NCBI GenBank assembly: GCA_029945425.1
Contig: JAQSDV010000004.1
Coordinates: 496,436-560,435, forward strand
DNA length: 64,000 bases
Origin: a bacterium
GTDB taxonomy: Bacteria; Pseudomonadota; Alphaproteobacteria; Micavibrionales; UBA2020
Direction: 5' to 3'
A program made the translations under genes and the position numbers. The notes beneath the pieces were generated by a model. That model was given only the letters and a program-made list of their open reading frames with translations, was not told where the DNA came from and did not search any database. Position 1 is the first letter of the stretch; the number at the start of each line of letters is the position of its first letter. This document shows, one piece after another, positions 18,008 through 27,118 of the stretch.

Positions 18008-18934
18008 ATGAAAGCACATTTGAAAATCGGCACCCGCGCCAGCCCCCTCGCCCTTGCCCAGACCAACCTTCTGATCGCGGCGTTGCAGGCGAAGCATCCG
18101 CATCTGATGGCCGATGGCGCGATTGAAATCGTCAAGATCATCACGAGCGGCGACCGTATCCAGGACCGCCCCTTATCCGAAGCCGGCGGCAAGGGTCTGT
18201 TCACCAAGGAGATCGAGGACGCATTGGCGGCAGGCGAGATCGACTGCGCCGTGCATTCGATGAAGGATATGCCGACGCAACTGCCGGAGGGTTTAAGCAT
18301 CCCCTGCCTGCTGCCGCGCGAAGATGTGCGCGACGCGTTTTTTTCGCTGAAAGCTGAATCGATTGCGACGCTGCCGCAGGGCGCGATTGTGGGCACATCA
18401 AGCCTGCGCCGTCAGGCGCTAGTGCTGGCGCGGCGTCCTGATTTAAAGGTCGTGACGTTCCGCGGCAATGTGGGCACGCGGCTGAAAAAACTGGAAGACG
18501 GTGTTGTGGATGCGACGCTGCTGGCCGTCGCCGGATTAAAACGCCTCGGTCAGGAAAGCCTGATCAAACATTATTTAAGCACCGATGAAATGCTGCCCGC
18601 TGTCGCACAAGGCGCGGTCGGCATCGAGGTGCGGGATAACGACCGCGAGACTCAAAATCTGCTCGCCCCCATCCATTGCTACAAAACCGAATTGCGCGTG
18701 ACGGCAGAGCGTGCCTTCCTCGCCGTCATGGATGGATCGTGCAAGACGCCGCTCGCAGCCCTGCTGCACGAAACCGATCCGGAAGGCCGCGCGAAATTCG
18801 AGGCGTTATCTGCATCCGAAGACGGCAAACGCGTATTCCGCGTATCATACCTGATGAATGTGACGAACCCGGGCGAAGCGAAAACGCTAGGCGAAGCGGC
18901 GGGGCGCGATATCCTGAAGCAGCAAAAGGCCTAG
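18008..18934 (+). CDS. hemC: Hydroxymethylbilane synthase (porphobilinogen deaminase)
   Basis: 308 aa from the ATG at 18008. It polymerises four porphobilinogen molecules into hydroxymethylbilane in tetrapyrrole synthesis. Visible motifs: KIGTRASPLALAQT at the N-terminus, HSMKDMPTQLPEGL, GTSSLRRQA, RGNVGTRLKKL, and the dipyrromethane-binding cysteine in MDGSCKTPLA (Cys 245). Earlier in-frame TTG and ATG codons at 17966 and 17975 exist, but the family starts at the chosen methionine. hemD lies downstream after an opposite-strand gene. The 3' end overlaps that gene by 4 nt. Confidence 0.96.
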   Translation: MKAHLKIGTRASPLALAQTNLLIAALQAKHPHLMADGAIEIVKIITSGDRIQDRPLSEAGGKGLFTKEIEDALAAGEIDCAVHSMKDMPTQLPEGLSIPCLLPREDVRDAFFSLKAESIATLPQGAIVGTSSLRRQALVLARRPDLKVVTFRGNVGTRLKKLEDGVVDATLLAVAGLKRLGQESLIKHYLSTDEMLPAVAQGAVGIEVRDNDRETQNLLAPIHCYKTELRVTAERAFLAVMDGSCKTPLAALLHETDPEGRAKFEALSASEDGKRVFRVSYLMNVTNPGEAKTLGEAAGRDILKQQKA

Positions 18935-19572
18935 CCCGCATTCCATCTGGGCAGCGGTCTTTGTTCGATCACGCGGCCCTGCATCTGCGTTGCGATATCG
19001 ATCAATGTGTCGGGTGCCGGCATCCAGATCAGCGGCAGGCCGCGGATGTTTTCCCACAGTTTGATGTACTGCTCGGCGCCATCCTTCGGCACGATATCGG
19101 GATAGGTGTTGAGAAAGAACTGGATATCCTTCACGTTAAAATCGCTCGCGATGCCCAGCACGATATTGTAACGGCCCAGCCAGTCGGAACCGGGATCGAG
19201 CTTCGCCAGCTGCGGGTTGCGCGCGGCGAGTGACAGCAGCACCTCGTCAAATTTTTCGTTCATTTCATCGATGGATAGTTCGCCCGACTGCGCGGCGTGG
19301 CGCAGGATTTCGCCATAGCCCTGCAGTTCCGACGCCTTCAGCCCTTCGGGAAGTTTGTAATGCCCCGCGATGCCGGTGAAGCCGTGTTCGCGTTCGATAT
19401 CGGCTGGCGGCTGGTGGAAATGCGGGCGCGGATAGGTGGTGCGGAATTCCGTGTCGCCATCGCAGGACAGTAAAACGCTGCAGACGGTGTCCATATGGCA
19501 GTAGACGTAGTTCGCCTTTTCCACATAGGCATCCAGCACCCCATGAATTTCGCGGACAAGGTCGTCTTTCAC
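18931..19572 (-). CDS. Hypothetical protein, 213 aa
   Basis: Soluble, acidic and helical; begins MKDDLVREIHGVLDAYVEKA and contains CHMDTVCSVLLSCDGDTEF. No membrane segment or known domain. It is wedged between hemC and hemD on the opposite strand, overlapping hemC by 4 nt at the 3' end. Its promoter region is shared with the hemD fusion gene and contains a Fur-box-like sequence at 19600-19614. I do not recognise the family. Confidence 0.6.
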   Translation of the reverse strand: MKDDLVREIHGVLDAYVEKANYVYCHMDTVCSVLLSCDGDTEFRTTYPRPHFHQPPADIEREHGFTGIAGHYKLPEGLKASELQGYGEILRHAAQSGELSIDEMNEKFDEVLLSLAARNPQLAKLDPGSDWLGRYNIVLGIASDFNVKDIQFFLNTYPDIVPKDGAEQYIKLWENIRGLPLIWMPAPDTLIDIATQMQGRVIEQRPLPRWNAG

Positions 19573-19599
19573 GTCAAATCCTGCCGTTATTTGCCTGAA

Positions 19600-19614
19600 T
19601 GATAACCATTATTA
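19600..19614. promoter_or_regulatory. Imperfect Fur-box-like 7-1-7 sequence
   Basis: TGATAAC-C-ATTATTA matches the 7-1-7 pattern TGATAAT-N-ATTATCA at 13 of 15 positions. It lies 28 nt before the 18931-19572 gene (minus) and about 140 nt before the hemD fusion (plus). Iron control of heme genes would make sense, but one imperfect site is weak evidence. Confidence 0.3.
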
Positions 19615-19755
19615 ACATAACTTTGGGGTATAATCAATAAAAAGGGGGTGGGCGGCAACACCCTGCGGCCTTTGCGCGTTCATCAACCAATTGTTGACCA
19701 TCGGCGCGTATGATCGTCATGATAACAAAGGGATAGTTAAAGGGGATTCATAGCC

Positions 19756-22245
19756 GTGGCCGATAACAGAACACGCCGCATTCTTGTCACACGCCCGCAG
19801 CCTGCGGCCGGAGATTTTGCCGACCGCCTGCGCCGTGAAGGTTTCGGCGCGGTCATCGCCCCCATGACCGAATATGTGGAGCTCGACCACCATATCGGCG
19901 ACATCGCCAAATTCAACGGATTCATCTTTACCAGCGCGCAGGGCGTGAATATTTTCGCCCGCAGCTTTACCGAACGCTATGTGCCGATCTTCGCCGTTGG
20001 CGACGCAACCGCCCTGACTGCCGAGGCCGCCGGATTCAAGCGCATCTATTCCGCGCATGGCGACGCCGCCGCGCTGCAGGAACTGGTCGCGACGGAGAAA
20101 GATGACCTGCACCTGAAAAACATGCTGCATATCTGCGGCGAGGATACCGCCGAGGATTTCGGCACCGCGTTGCAGGATATCGGCGTTTATGTGGAACGCA
20201 TTCCCGTCTACAAGGCGAAATTCGTCGACAAGATGACGGCGGAGGCAACCCACGCGCTGAAGAACAACGAGATCACGACCGTCACGCTGCTTTCCGCCCG
20301 CACGGCGGAAAATTTCGTGAAACTGGTGCAGGCCGATCCCGCGCTTGCGGGCATCACGACGGGCATCGAGGTTATCTGCCTGTCCGACCGCGTGGCGGAG
20401 GCGGCAAAGCCGCTGCCGTGGCGCGTGATGCGCATTGCGGCCTCGCCGCAGCTGGACGCCGTGATGGACCTGATCCGCGACAAGGATGCCAGCAACGCGC
20501 CCGCCATGCAGGCCGATGTGGTGATTGATGCCTTCGGCGGCATCCGCCCGCTGGCGACGAAACTGGATATCACGCCCTCGACCGTGCAGGGCTGGAAAGA
20601 ACGCGGCACCGTGCCCGAAGCGCGCATCGACGCCGTCGTGAAGGCCGCGAAAGAAAACGGGATCGATCCCGCGCGCCTTTGGGCGAAAGAAGGAACAAGT
20701 GACATGTCCGACAGCGATAAAACGCAGAAGCCTGCGCAAAAACCGTCCGAGGCATTGCAGGCGCAGCGCGAACGCGAACGCCGCCGCGGCGAAGACCGCC
20801 GCCAGCGCCATACCAGCCCCGACAACCATGGCCATATCCGCAACGATTCCTATGCCGGCCCCGACCGCCGCGCCTCGATTGACCGCCGCGCGTTTCAGGA
20901 GCGGCAGGAACAACGCCTGCGCGCCGAAAAATGGCGTTTCCTGAACAGATCAATGGTTATGGGCTCGCTGTTCACGATTTGCGCGCTGTATGGCGCGGGG
21001 CTGCTGCTGGCGCCCGAGCTTTTCATGTGGAAAAGCAAATCATCCGAACTGACGCAGATGCAGGCAAGGATGGACGAGCTGAACGGCCGCATCCTGCAAT
21101 TGCAAAAAGAACGCATCGCGCAACAGAAGCTGGCGGCGGAGGAACAGCGGTCGCTGGGCCAGCGCCTGAATGATCGTATCGGTCAGGTTGAATCCGCCGT
21201 GACCGCTGTGGGTGGCGCTGCGGAGGCGGTGACATCAACCGCATCGACCGCCGCAAAAACCGTGACGGCTGTTGCGGGCAATACCGAGATCGGCCGCAAT
21301 GTGGCGGGGTTCCTCAATATGCTCGCGAACCTCAACAAGATGAACAGCACGGATGAGGGGCGCAAGCAGACGGGCCGCGCGATGGATAATTTGCAAAGCG
21401 TGCTGGCAGGATCGCCGACCGACCCCAATTCGCTGAACGCCGCGATTGCACAGGCGCGCAAGAACGACCCGACGCTGAACAAGCTGATGGGCGGCGTGAG
21501 CGCGAAGGATATGGGTGCTGCCGCATTGCTGCTGGGGTTGAACGAGTTCCGCAACAACATCAACACCAACCAGTCGTTTGAACAGGACCTGCTCCTGATG
21601 CAAAAATTCGCGGGCGACGATCCCGCAATGGTGGATTCGCTGAAACGGCTGTCGCCCTATGCGAAAAGCGGCGTGCTGAACCGCCAGCAGCTGCAGCAGG
21701 AATTCAAAGGCCTTGCTTCCGACATCGTGATGGCGAAACTGCAGGGGCAGGATGCCAGCGTGCAGCAGGAAGCGATCAAACGCATGTCGAAACTGGTCAA
21801 GGTGCGCCGCATCGATGACGTCAAGGGATCAAGCGTCGACGCCGTGGTCGCACGCGCGCAGATGAAACTGAACGCCAACGACGTGCGCGGCGCGATGCAG
21901 GAATTGCAATCGCTGGAGGGCGCACCTGCTGCAACCGCCGCCCCCTTCATGGAACAGGCCGCCGGCAACGTGCTGGCCGATGACGCATCGGCGCAATTGC
22001 TGGAAACCATTCTGGGCCGCCTGCAGGACCCGTCCAATATGAGCCTTGAGGGGCTGCAGGGCATCGCAAGCGATGTAACGGGCATGATCCCCGGGCTGCA
22101 AGGCCTCGGCGACGCGCTTGGCATGGGCGGCATGGGTGGCGGCGGATATGGCGGCACCGGCGCAATCCCGCTGGGCAATCAGGGCTTCACGCCCGGTGTC
22201 AGCGGCGGCGATTCCGGCGGCGGCATATTCGGCGGCGGCGAATAA
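19756..22245 (+). CDS. hemD: HemD (uroporphyrinogen-III synthase) fused to an HTH and a mitofilin-like membrane protein
   Basis: 829 aa in one open frame. Residues 1 to about 245 are a HemD domain (RILVTRPQPAAGDFADRLRR, FIFTSAQGVNIFA), which closes hydroxymethylbilane to uroporphyrinogen III. Residues about 255-310 form a Cro-like helix-turn-helix (LATKLDITPSTVQGWKERG). From residue 317 there is a charged, probably disordered Arg/Glu-rich stretch. One membrane helix follows (SMVMGSLFTICALYGAGLLL, about residue 399), then a coiled coil (MQARMDELNGRILQLQKERI) and a Gly-rich tail. The second half matches the mitofilin-like gene that usually follows hemD in alphaproteobacteria. An internal ATG at 20704 has AAGGA upstream, so separate translation of the second half is possible. 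Confidence 0.85.
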   Translation: MADNRTRRILVTRPQPAAGDFADRLRREGFGAVIAPMTEYVELDHHIGDIAKFNGFIFTSAQGVNIFARSFTERYVPIFAVGDATALTAEAAGFKRIYSAHGDAAALQELVATEKDDLHLKNMLHICGEDTAEDFGTALQDIGVYVERIPVYKAKFVDKMTAEATHALKNNEITTVTLLSARTAENFVKLVQADPALAGITTGIEVICLSDRVAEAAKPLPWRVMRIAASPQLDAVMDLIRDKDASNAPAMQADVVIDAFGGIRPLATKLDITPSTVQGWKERGTVPEARIDAVVKAAKENGIDPARLWAKEGTSDMSDSDKTQKPAQKPSEALQAQRERERRRGEDRRQRHTSPDNHGHIRNDSYAGPDRRASIDRRAFQERQEQRLRAEKWRFLNRSMVMGSLFTICALYGAGLLLAPELFMWKSKSSELTQMQARMDELNGRILQLQKERIAQQKLAAEEQRSLGQRLNDRIGQVESAVTAVGGAAEAVTSTASTAAKTVTAVAGNTEIGRNVAGFLNMLANLNKMNSTDEGRKQTGRAMDNLQSVLAGSPTDPNSLNAAIAQARKNDPTLNKLMGGVSAKDMGAAALLLGLNEFRNNINTNQSFEQDLLLMQKFAGDDPAMVDSLKRLSPYAKSGVLNRQQLQQEFKGLASDIVMAKLQGQDASVQQEAIKRMSKLVKVRRIDDVKGSSVDAVVARAQMKLNANDVRGAMQELQSLEGAPAATAAPFMEQAAGNVLADDASAQLLETILGRLQDPSNMSLEGLQGIASDVTGMIPGLQGLGDALGMGGMGGGGYGGTGAIPLGNQGFTPGVSGGDSGGGIFGGGE

Positions 22246-22255
22246 GGAATAACTT

Positions 22256-23605
22256 ATGCTCCGTGCCATATGGTTTCTGATCAAGCTCTCGGCCGTTATC
22301 GCCGTTGCCGTCTGGCTGGTGCAGTCGCCGGGGCATGTCGAAATCGTTTGGCGCGGTTACCTGATTGAAACATCGGCCTCGGTGCTGGCGATCGCGCTTG
22401 TCCTTATCATGGCGCTGTGGACGGGCATCTATCGTTTGTGGCGCGCCTTTGTGACCGTGCCGCTGGCATTCCGCCGTTACAAGGTCGCGAATGACCGTGA
22501 AAAAGGCTACCGAGCGGTGACCGAAGGATTGGTCGCGATTGCCGCGGGCGATGGTCAGGCGGCGGAGAAATTCGCCAAGCGTGCGGAGCTGATGATCCCC
22601 GGCACGCCGCTGACGCGCCTGCTGACCGCGCAGACCGCGCTGCTGAACGGCAATGCGCCCAAGGCACGCCGTGAATTCGCAAATTTATTAGAGGACGACA
22701 GCGCGGCGTTTTTCGGCGTGCGCGGATTGCTGAACGAAACGCTGGCGGAGGGTGATTACCGCGAGGCGCTGACGCTGGCACGGCGCGCCGACCAGCTGCA
22801 GCCCAAACGCGTCTGGGTATTGCGCACGCTGTTCGACCTTGAAACAAAGAACCGTGACTGGGTGAAGGCGGAAAAGACGCTGCGCCGCGCGGAAAAACTC
22901 GGCATCTATTCGCGGGACGAAGGTTCCCGCCACCGTCAGGCAATCTGGACCGCGCTGGCGCTTGAAACCGGCGGGCCGACGGCTGCACGGTATTGCGAAA
23001 GCGCGCTGAGCCTGAACGCAGGATTTATTCCCGCCGCCGTGCTGCTGGCGAAATTATACGATCAGGCCGGCACCAAACGTTCCGCCATGAAAACGATCCA
23101 GTCTGCATGGGCGGTCAATCCACATCCGGCGCTCGCGACACTCTGGATGGCTTATATGCCAGCACCCAAAAAAGCAAAATCGATTTACGATGCAGGCCGC
23201 GAATATTACGACTGGATGAAGCAACTGACCGACCTCGACCCCGCGCACCGCGATAGCAACCGCGCCTTGGGGGCATCCGCGATTCAGGGCCGCTTGTGGA
23301 AAGAAGCGCGCGAATTGCTGCTGAAGGCGATGGATTACAAGGCGCTGGCGAAACTGGAGCGCGAGGAATCGGGCAACGAAGCCGCCGCGCGCGAATGGCT
23401 GGAACTGGCCTCCGAAGCCGCGCCCGACCCCCGCTGGGTCTGCGGCGCCTGCGGCCATGCGGCGAATGAATGGGAGGCACTCTGCCCCCGCTGCGCCACG
23501 TTTGACCGCATCAGCTGGATCACCCCCAGCCTCGACGTCCACGCCGCGCCCGCACGCTTTGCGCTGCCAGAAGGCGGATTGATTTCCCCGCCCGCAGCAG
23601 GATAG
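22256..23605 (+). CDS. hemY: HemY-like TPR membrane protein
   Basis: 449 aa. Two N-terminal membrane helices (residues about 4-20 and 39-60) are followed by a TPR-rich soluble domain. The end is the alphaproteobacterial zinc-ribbon-like WVCGACGHAANEWEALCPRC. HemY of this type is an inner-membrane protein encoded with hemC and hemD whose exact part in heme synthesis is unclear; it is not the protoporphyrinogen oxidase also called HemY. The gene starts 10 nt after the hemD fusion stop with AAGGA upstream, so the two are co-transcribed. Confidence 0.9.
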   Translation: MLRAIWFLIKLSAVIAVAVWLVQSPGHVEIVWRGYLIETSASVLAIALVLIMALWTGIYRLWRAFVTVPLAFRRYKVANDREKGYRAVTEGLVAIAAGDGQAAEKFAKRAELMIPGTPLTRLLTAQTALLNGNAPKARREFANLLEDDSAAFFGVRGLLNETLAEGDYREALTLARRADQLQPKRVWVLRTLFDLETKNRDWVKAEKTLRRAEKLGIYSRDEGSRHRQAIWTALALETGGPTAARYCESALSLNAGFIPAAVLLAKLYDQAGTKRSAMKTIQSAWAVNPHPALATLWMAYMPAPKKAKSIYDAGREYYDWMKQLTDLDPAHRDSNRALGASAIQGRLWKEARELLLKAMDYKALAKLEREESGNEAAAREWLELASEAAPDPRWVCGACGHAANEWEALCPRCATFDRISWITPSLDVHAAPARFALPEGGLISPPAAG

Positions 23606-23632
23606 AAGTTATGCTGACATGAAAGATTATTT

Positions 23633-24481
23633 ATGAAGAAACTCTGGATAGCTTTGCTTATTGCCGGAATTTTGTACGTAGTCATTTCCCCTTCTATTTT
23701 TCCCCATCGCCTGACGCCGCTGACAAGCCATATACGTGAACCAGACACCTATTTCTTTCATATGGGCTTTCCGAAGGACTTATCTCTTGCCGTTGTAAAA
23801 GGAAGCAACTGCGGTGAGCTGAAGGGAAATTACACGATGGACACGCGCCGCCGTGGCGGTGCGCGCGGCGATCAGGCGCGTTGGGTCAGGGATTGGACAC
23901 AGCTTTTAGGCCGCGAACCTCCCCGCGTAGAGGAATGGAAAAACGAGGATCATAAATTTGATCTTAAATGGGCATGTTTGCCCAATGTCAGCAGTATTGC
24001 GGACTATCTTCGTAACCCCGACGCCGAGGTTGACTGGAATGCCATCACCCTCAAGGACGGTCCCATTTTGGTCGCGCAGGGCGCCCCCGTGACAACACGC
24101 GAAATGAAAATCAATGATGTCTTCGACTGCACAAAAAACCCGCATGTTTTTTGTGCCCGCGCTTCAGTCAACAGCAAACAAAAAAAATACCGCGTGATTT
24201 GCTGGAAATGCGAAAAACTCAAATCTTCAGCAGGTTCTTTGCAGAGGGCGATACTGAGCCGCTCGCTTACTGGCGGCCTCAATCATGGCGAAGAATTCTC
24301 GCTGGACGGCGGGTATATGATTTCCGAAGACTCATTCGGCCCGAAAAATACTGGCTTCATCGGACCCAGCAAATACGAAAATTCAATTTTCGATACAGAA
24401 AAATCCGCCGGCGACTACGCCAGAAGCCGTTTGCAGCGTATTCTTCGTTTGATTGAAAGTGATAAGCAGCCGCCGCACTAG
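23633..24481 (+). CDS. Hypothetical membrane-anchored protein, 282 aa
   Basis: It begins with a hydrophobic segment (KKLWIALLIAGILYVVISPS) that is either a signal anchor or uncleaved signal. The remainder has about six cysteines, including CTKNPHVFCARA and VICWKCEK, compatible with disulphides outside the cytoplasm. No family recognised. It starts 27 nt after hemY but without a clear Shine-Dalgarno, and its base composition is more A/T-rich than hemY, so it could be a more recent arrival. Function unknown. Confidence 0.6.
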   Translation: MKKLWIALLIAGILYVVISPSIFPHRLTPLTSHIREPDTYFFHMGFPKDLSLAVVKGSNCGELKGNYTMDTRRRGGARGDQARWVRDWTQLLGREPPRVEEWKNEDHKFDLKWACLPNVSSIADYLRNPDAEVDWNAITLKDGPILVAQGAPVTTREMKINDVFDCTKNPHVFCARASVNSKQKKYRVICWKCEKLKSSAGSLQRAILSRSLTGGLNHGEEFSLDGGYMISEDSFGPKNTGFIGPSKYENSIFDTEKSAGDYARSRLQRILRLIESDKQPPH

Positions 24482-24646
24482 TTAAGCAGCAGCCTTCGTT
24501 TTCGGAATGGTGATTTTGGTGAAGCCGCGTTCGGTGGTGACGCGGTAGAATTCGTCGTATTGGTGCGGGTGGCAGACGTCGCGCATCTGTTCCTGCAATT
24601 GTTCCAGCACCGCGATGGTCGCGGGATTGGTTGGCATCTGTCTCAT
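24482..24646 (-). CDS. Small hypothetical protein, 54 aa
   Basis: A short gene: ATG at 24646, TAA at 24482. The translation starts MRQMPTNPATIAVLEQLQEQ and ends ITIPKTKAAA, a helix followed by a basic strand. AGGGGAG lies upstream of the ATG. It is immediately adjacent to the end of the 282-aa gene and is transcribed after the rhomboid gene on the same strand. Codon use is normal. Function unknown. Confidence 0.5.
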   Translation of the reverse strand: MRQMPTNPATIAVLEQLQEQMRDVCHPHQYDEFYRVTTERGFTKITIPKTKAAA

Positions 24647-24750
24647 TTTATAAACTCCCCTAAACTCCGGCTGCGAACTTATAGCGCGCGGCGTTTGTAC
24701 TCAAGGGGTTATCGGCAGAATTTTATTGCGAAGAAAAGCAGCAATCGAAT

Positions 24751-24774
24751 CGTGACACAAACTCTGGTGTCACG
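24751..24774. repeat. 8-bp perfect inverted repeat
   Basis: CGTGACAC and GTGTCACG separated by 8 nt, between the small 54-aa gene and the rhomboid gene. It could be an operator or a hairpin; no T-run follows on either strand. Confidence 0.3.
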
Positions 24775-24794
24775 CCCCGCGCAACGGCACAACC

Positions 24795-25586
24795 TTATCG
24801 CATGTTCATCTTTGCGATGGGGCGGTAGAGGAGCAAACCTGCGATAAACCCGCCGATATGCGTCGTCCATGCAATTGCCGCGCCCGTGCCCGGCATGCCG
24901 AAGATGCCGAAGAACAGCGAGATCAAAATCCAGATGCCGATAAAGGGCAGCAGTTTGCTATACCCCTCGCCCATCAGCCCGCGCCCATGCGCCATCATCA
25001 GCACGCCGCCGAAGAGGCCGCTGATGCCGCCCGATGCGCCGACCAGCGGCGACAGGTCATTCGGATGGAACAGCGCGATATAGGAAAGATGCGTGAACGC
25101 GCCCGCCAGACCCGTCAGCACAAAGATGAGCAAAAATTTCTTGCCGCCGATTTCTTTTTCCAGACCCGCGCCAAAGGCCATCAGGGTAAAGACGTTCATG
25201 GCAAGGTGCAGCCAGCCGCCATGCAATAACATATGCGCGAACGGCCCGACCACGGCGGCAACGCGATCCAAGGGGCCAAGCGGCATATCGGTGAAGTAGA
25301 GCTGCGGCAGGAACGCACCGATTTGCAGCACTTGTTCTTTCATCGGCAGGGGCAGGAATTCCATGATGACATGGATCAGGACGAGCAGGCCGGACAGGTA
25401 TTTGGTCGCGGGCGGCACGTTAAAGACAGGTTCGGAATCCGGCTTGGGCGCGGCTTTGCGGGCTTCTTCCATGCCCTTTTTCATGCGCTCGATCTCGGCG
25501 CGCTCGGCTGGCGTGGGAAACTTGGCGATTTTCGGGTCATTTTCGCCGTTGTCGTGATGGTTTCCGGTGCCATTTGTATTTGTCAT
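24795..25586 (-). CDS. Rhomboid-family intramembrane serine protease
   Basis: 263 aa from the ATG at 25586. A cytoplasmic charged N-terminus of about 60 residues precedes six or more membrane helices. The catalytic serine is in VGASGGISGLFGG (GxSG) and the catalytic histidine in THIGGFIAGLLL near the C-terminus. HLAMNVFTLMAFG and the preceding HGGWLHL form the usual oxyanion-loop region. Rhomboids cleave membrane-anchored proteins within the bilayer. The frame is open further upstream to 25724, but those residues are Arg-rich and run into the opposite aminotransferase gene. Substrate unknown. Confidence 0.92.
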   Translation of the reverse strand: MTNTNGTGNHHDNGENDPKIAKFPTPAERAEIERMKKGMEEARKAAPKPDSEPVFNVPPATKYLSGLLVLIHVIMEFLPLPMKEQVLQIGAFLPQLYFTDMPLGPLDRVAAVVGPFAHMLLHGGWLHLAMNVFTLMAFGAGLEKEIGGKKFLLIFVLTGLAGAFTHLSYIALFHPNDLSPLVGASGGISGLFGGVLMMAHGRGLMGEGYSKLLPFIGIWILISLFFGIFGMPGTGAAIAWTTHIGGFIAGLLLYRPIAKMNMR

Positions 25587-25699
25587 AACCGTTACCCGCT
25601 GGGGTTGCCTTTGTCTTGTGGGGGCGAGTATGCTCTGGGCGGAAATTGAATGCAAACGAGTCCCGCCATTACGGGCTCTAAACACAAGGATATGTAAAC

Positions 25700-27067
25700 A
25701 TGACCTCCGCCGTGAAGCCTGCACCCGCTGCCGGCCTGAAGCCGAACGATCTTGAAGCCCATTTCATGCCCTATACGCCCCAGCGGTCTTTCAAGAAAAA
25801 GCCCCGCATGCTGACCGGCGCGAAGGGCATGTATTACTATTCCGATGACGGCCGCGAGCTGATCGACGCATCCGCCGGCCTGTGGTGTGTGAATGCCGGC
25901 CACAACCACCCGAAAATCGTGGAGGCCATCCGCAAGCAGGCGGGCGAGCTGGATTACGCCCCCAATTTCGCCTTCGCGCATCCGCTGGCGTTTCAGGCGG
26001 CATCCCGTCTGGTCGCCGAAATGCCGGGCGATATCGACCATGTGTTTTTCAGCAATTCCGGTTCTGAATCGGTCGACACGGCAGTCAAAATCGCCATGGC
26101 CTATTGGCGCATGCGCGGCAAGGCGTCGAAGACCAAGATCATCGCACGCGAACGCGCCTATCACGGCGTGAACATCTGCGGCACCACGCTGGGCGGCATT
26201 CCCGCCAACCGCAAGGTGTTTGCGGGCGCGATGATGCCGAACGTCGACTGGATCTGCCATACCCACGACATCGCGTCGAACGCCTATTCAAAAGGCCTGC
26301 CCGAAAACCGCGGCATCGAATTCGCCAACAACCTTGAAGCCGTCATCCAGCTGCACGACGCCGACAACGTCGCCGCCGTGATCGTGGAACCTGTTGCTGG
26401 CTCGACCGGCGTGCTGGTGCCGCCGAAGGGCTATCTGGAGCGCCTGCGCCAGATCTGCGACAAATACGACGTCCTGCTGATTTTCGACGAAGTCATCACC
26501 GGCTGGGGCCGTCTGGGCAAGGCGACCGCGGCAGAAACCTTCAACGTCCTGCCCGACATGATCACCTCGGCAAAAGGCATCAACAGCGGCACCGTGCCGA
26601 TGGGTGCGACCTTCTGCCGCAAGAACATTTACGATGCCTTTATGCAGGGCGGTGAATTCGGCGTTGAATTCCTGCACGGCTATACCTATTCCGGCCACCC
26701 GCTGGCCTGCGCAGCCGCGATTGCGACGCAGGAAGTTTACAAGGAAGAAGGCTTGTTCGAAAACTCGGTCAAGATGGCGAAGGTCTGGGAAGACGCGCTG
26801 CACAGCCTGAAAGGCGCTGCGAACGTGATCGACGTGCGCAATATCGGGTTGATGGGCGCGGTCGAAATTGACCCCGGCACCACCCGCAAGCCGCCCGAGG
26901 AAATGAGCCGCGCATGGGAAATCTTTGACAAGATGTATTGGGAACACAACGTCGTCTGCCGCTTTACCGGCAACGTGATCGCCATGAGCCCTCCGCTGAT
27001 CGTGAAAGAAGACCATATCGAGCAGATCGTCACGAAACTGCGCAAGGCGCTCGAAAGCACGAAGTAA
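25700..27067 (+). CDS. Omega-amino acid--pyruvate aminotransferase (class III)
   Basis: 455 aa, full length for PLP-dependent class III transaminases of the beta-alanine/omega-amine group. The block LIDASAGLWCVNAGHNHPKI is diagnostic. FFSNSGSESVDTA binds the cofactor phosphate, IFDEVITGWGRLG has the PLP-binding Asp, and SAKGINSG supplies the Schiff-base Lys (residue 292). It would transfer the amino group of beta-alanine or an omega-amine to pyruvate. An AAGGA ribosome site precedes the ATG and a strong terminator follows. Exact substrate undetermined. Confidence 0.93.
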   Translation: MTSAVKPAPAAGLKPNDLEAHFMPYTPQRSFKKKPRMLTGAKGMYYYSDDGRELIDASAGLWCVNAGHNHPKIVEAIRKQAGELDYAPNFAFAHPLAFQAASRLVAEMPGDIDHVFFSNSGSESVDTAVKIAMAYWRMRGKASKTKIIARERAYHGVNICGTTLGGIPANRKVFAGAMMPNVDWICHTHDIASNAYSKGLPENRGIEFANNLEAVIQLHDADNVAAVIVEPVAGSTGVLVPPKGYLERLRQICDKYDVLLIFDEVITGWGRLGKATAAETFNVLPDMITSAKGINSGTVPMGATFCRKNIYDAFMQGGEFGVEFLHGYTYSGHPLACAAAIATQEVYKEEGLFENSVKMAKVWEDALHSLKGAANVIDVRNIGLMGAVEIDPGTTRKPPEEMSRAWEIFDKMYWEHNVVCRFTGNVIAMSPPLIVKEDHIEQIVTKLRKALESTK

Positions 27068-27086
27068 TTCTAAAATATGTTTGAAG

Positions 27087-27118
27087 AAAGAGGGGCAGGA
27101 AACTGCCCCTCTTTTTTT
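27087..27118 (+). terminator. Intrinsic terminator of the aminotransferase gene
   Basis: A 12-bp stem at 27087-27098 and 27103-27114 (AAAGAGGGGCAG/CTGCCCCTCTTT) with a GAAA loop, followed by more T. It also ends at the stop of the convergent dapB-like gene and may serve both strands. Confidence 0.9.
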
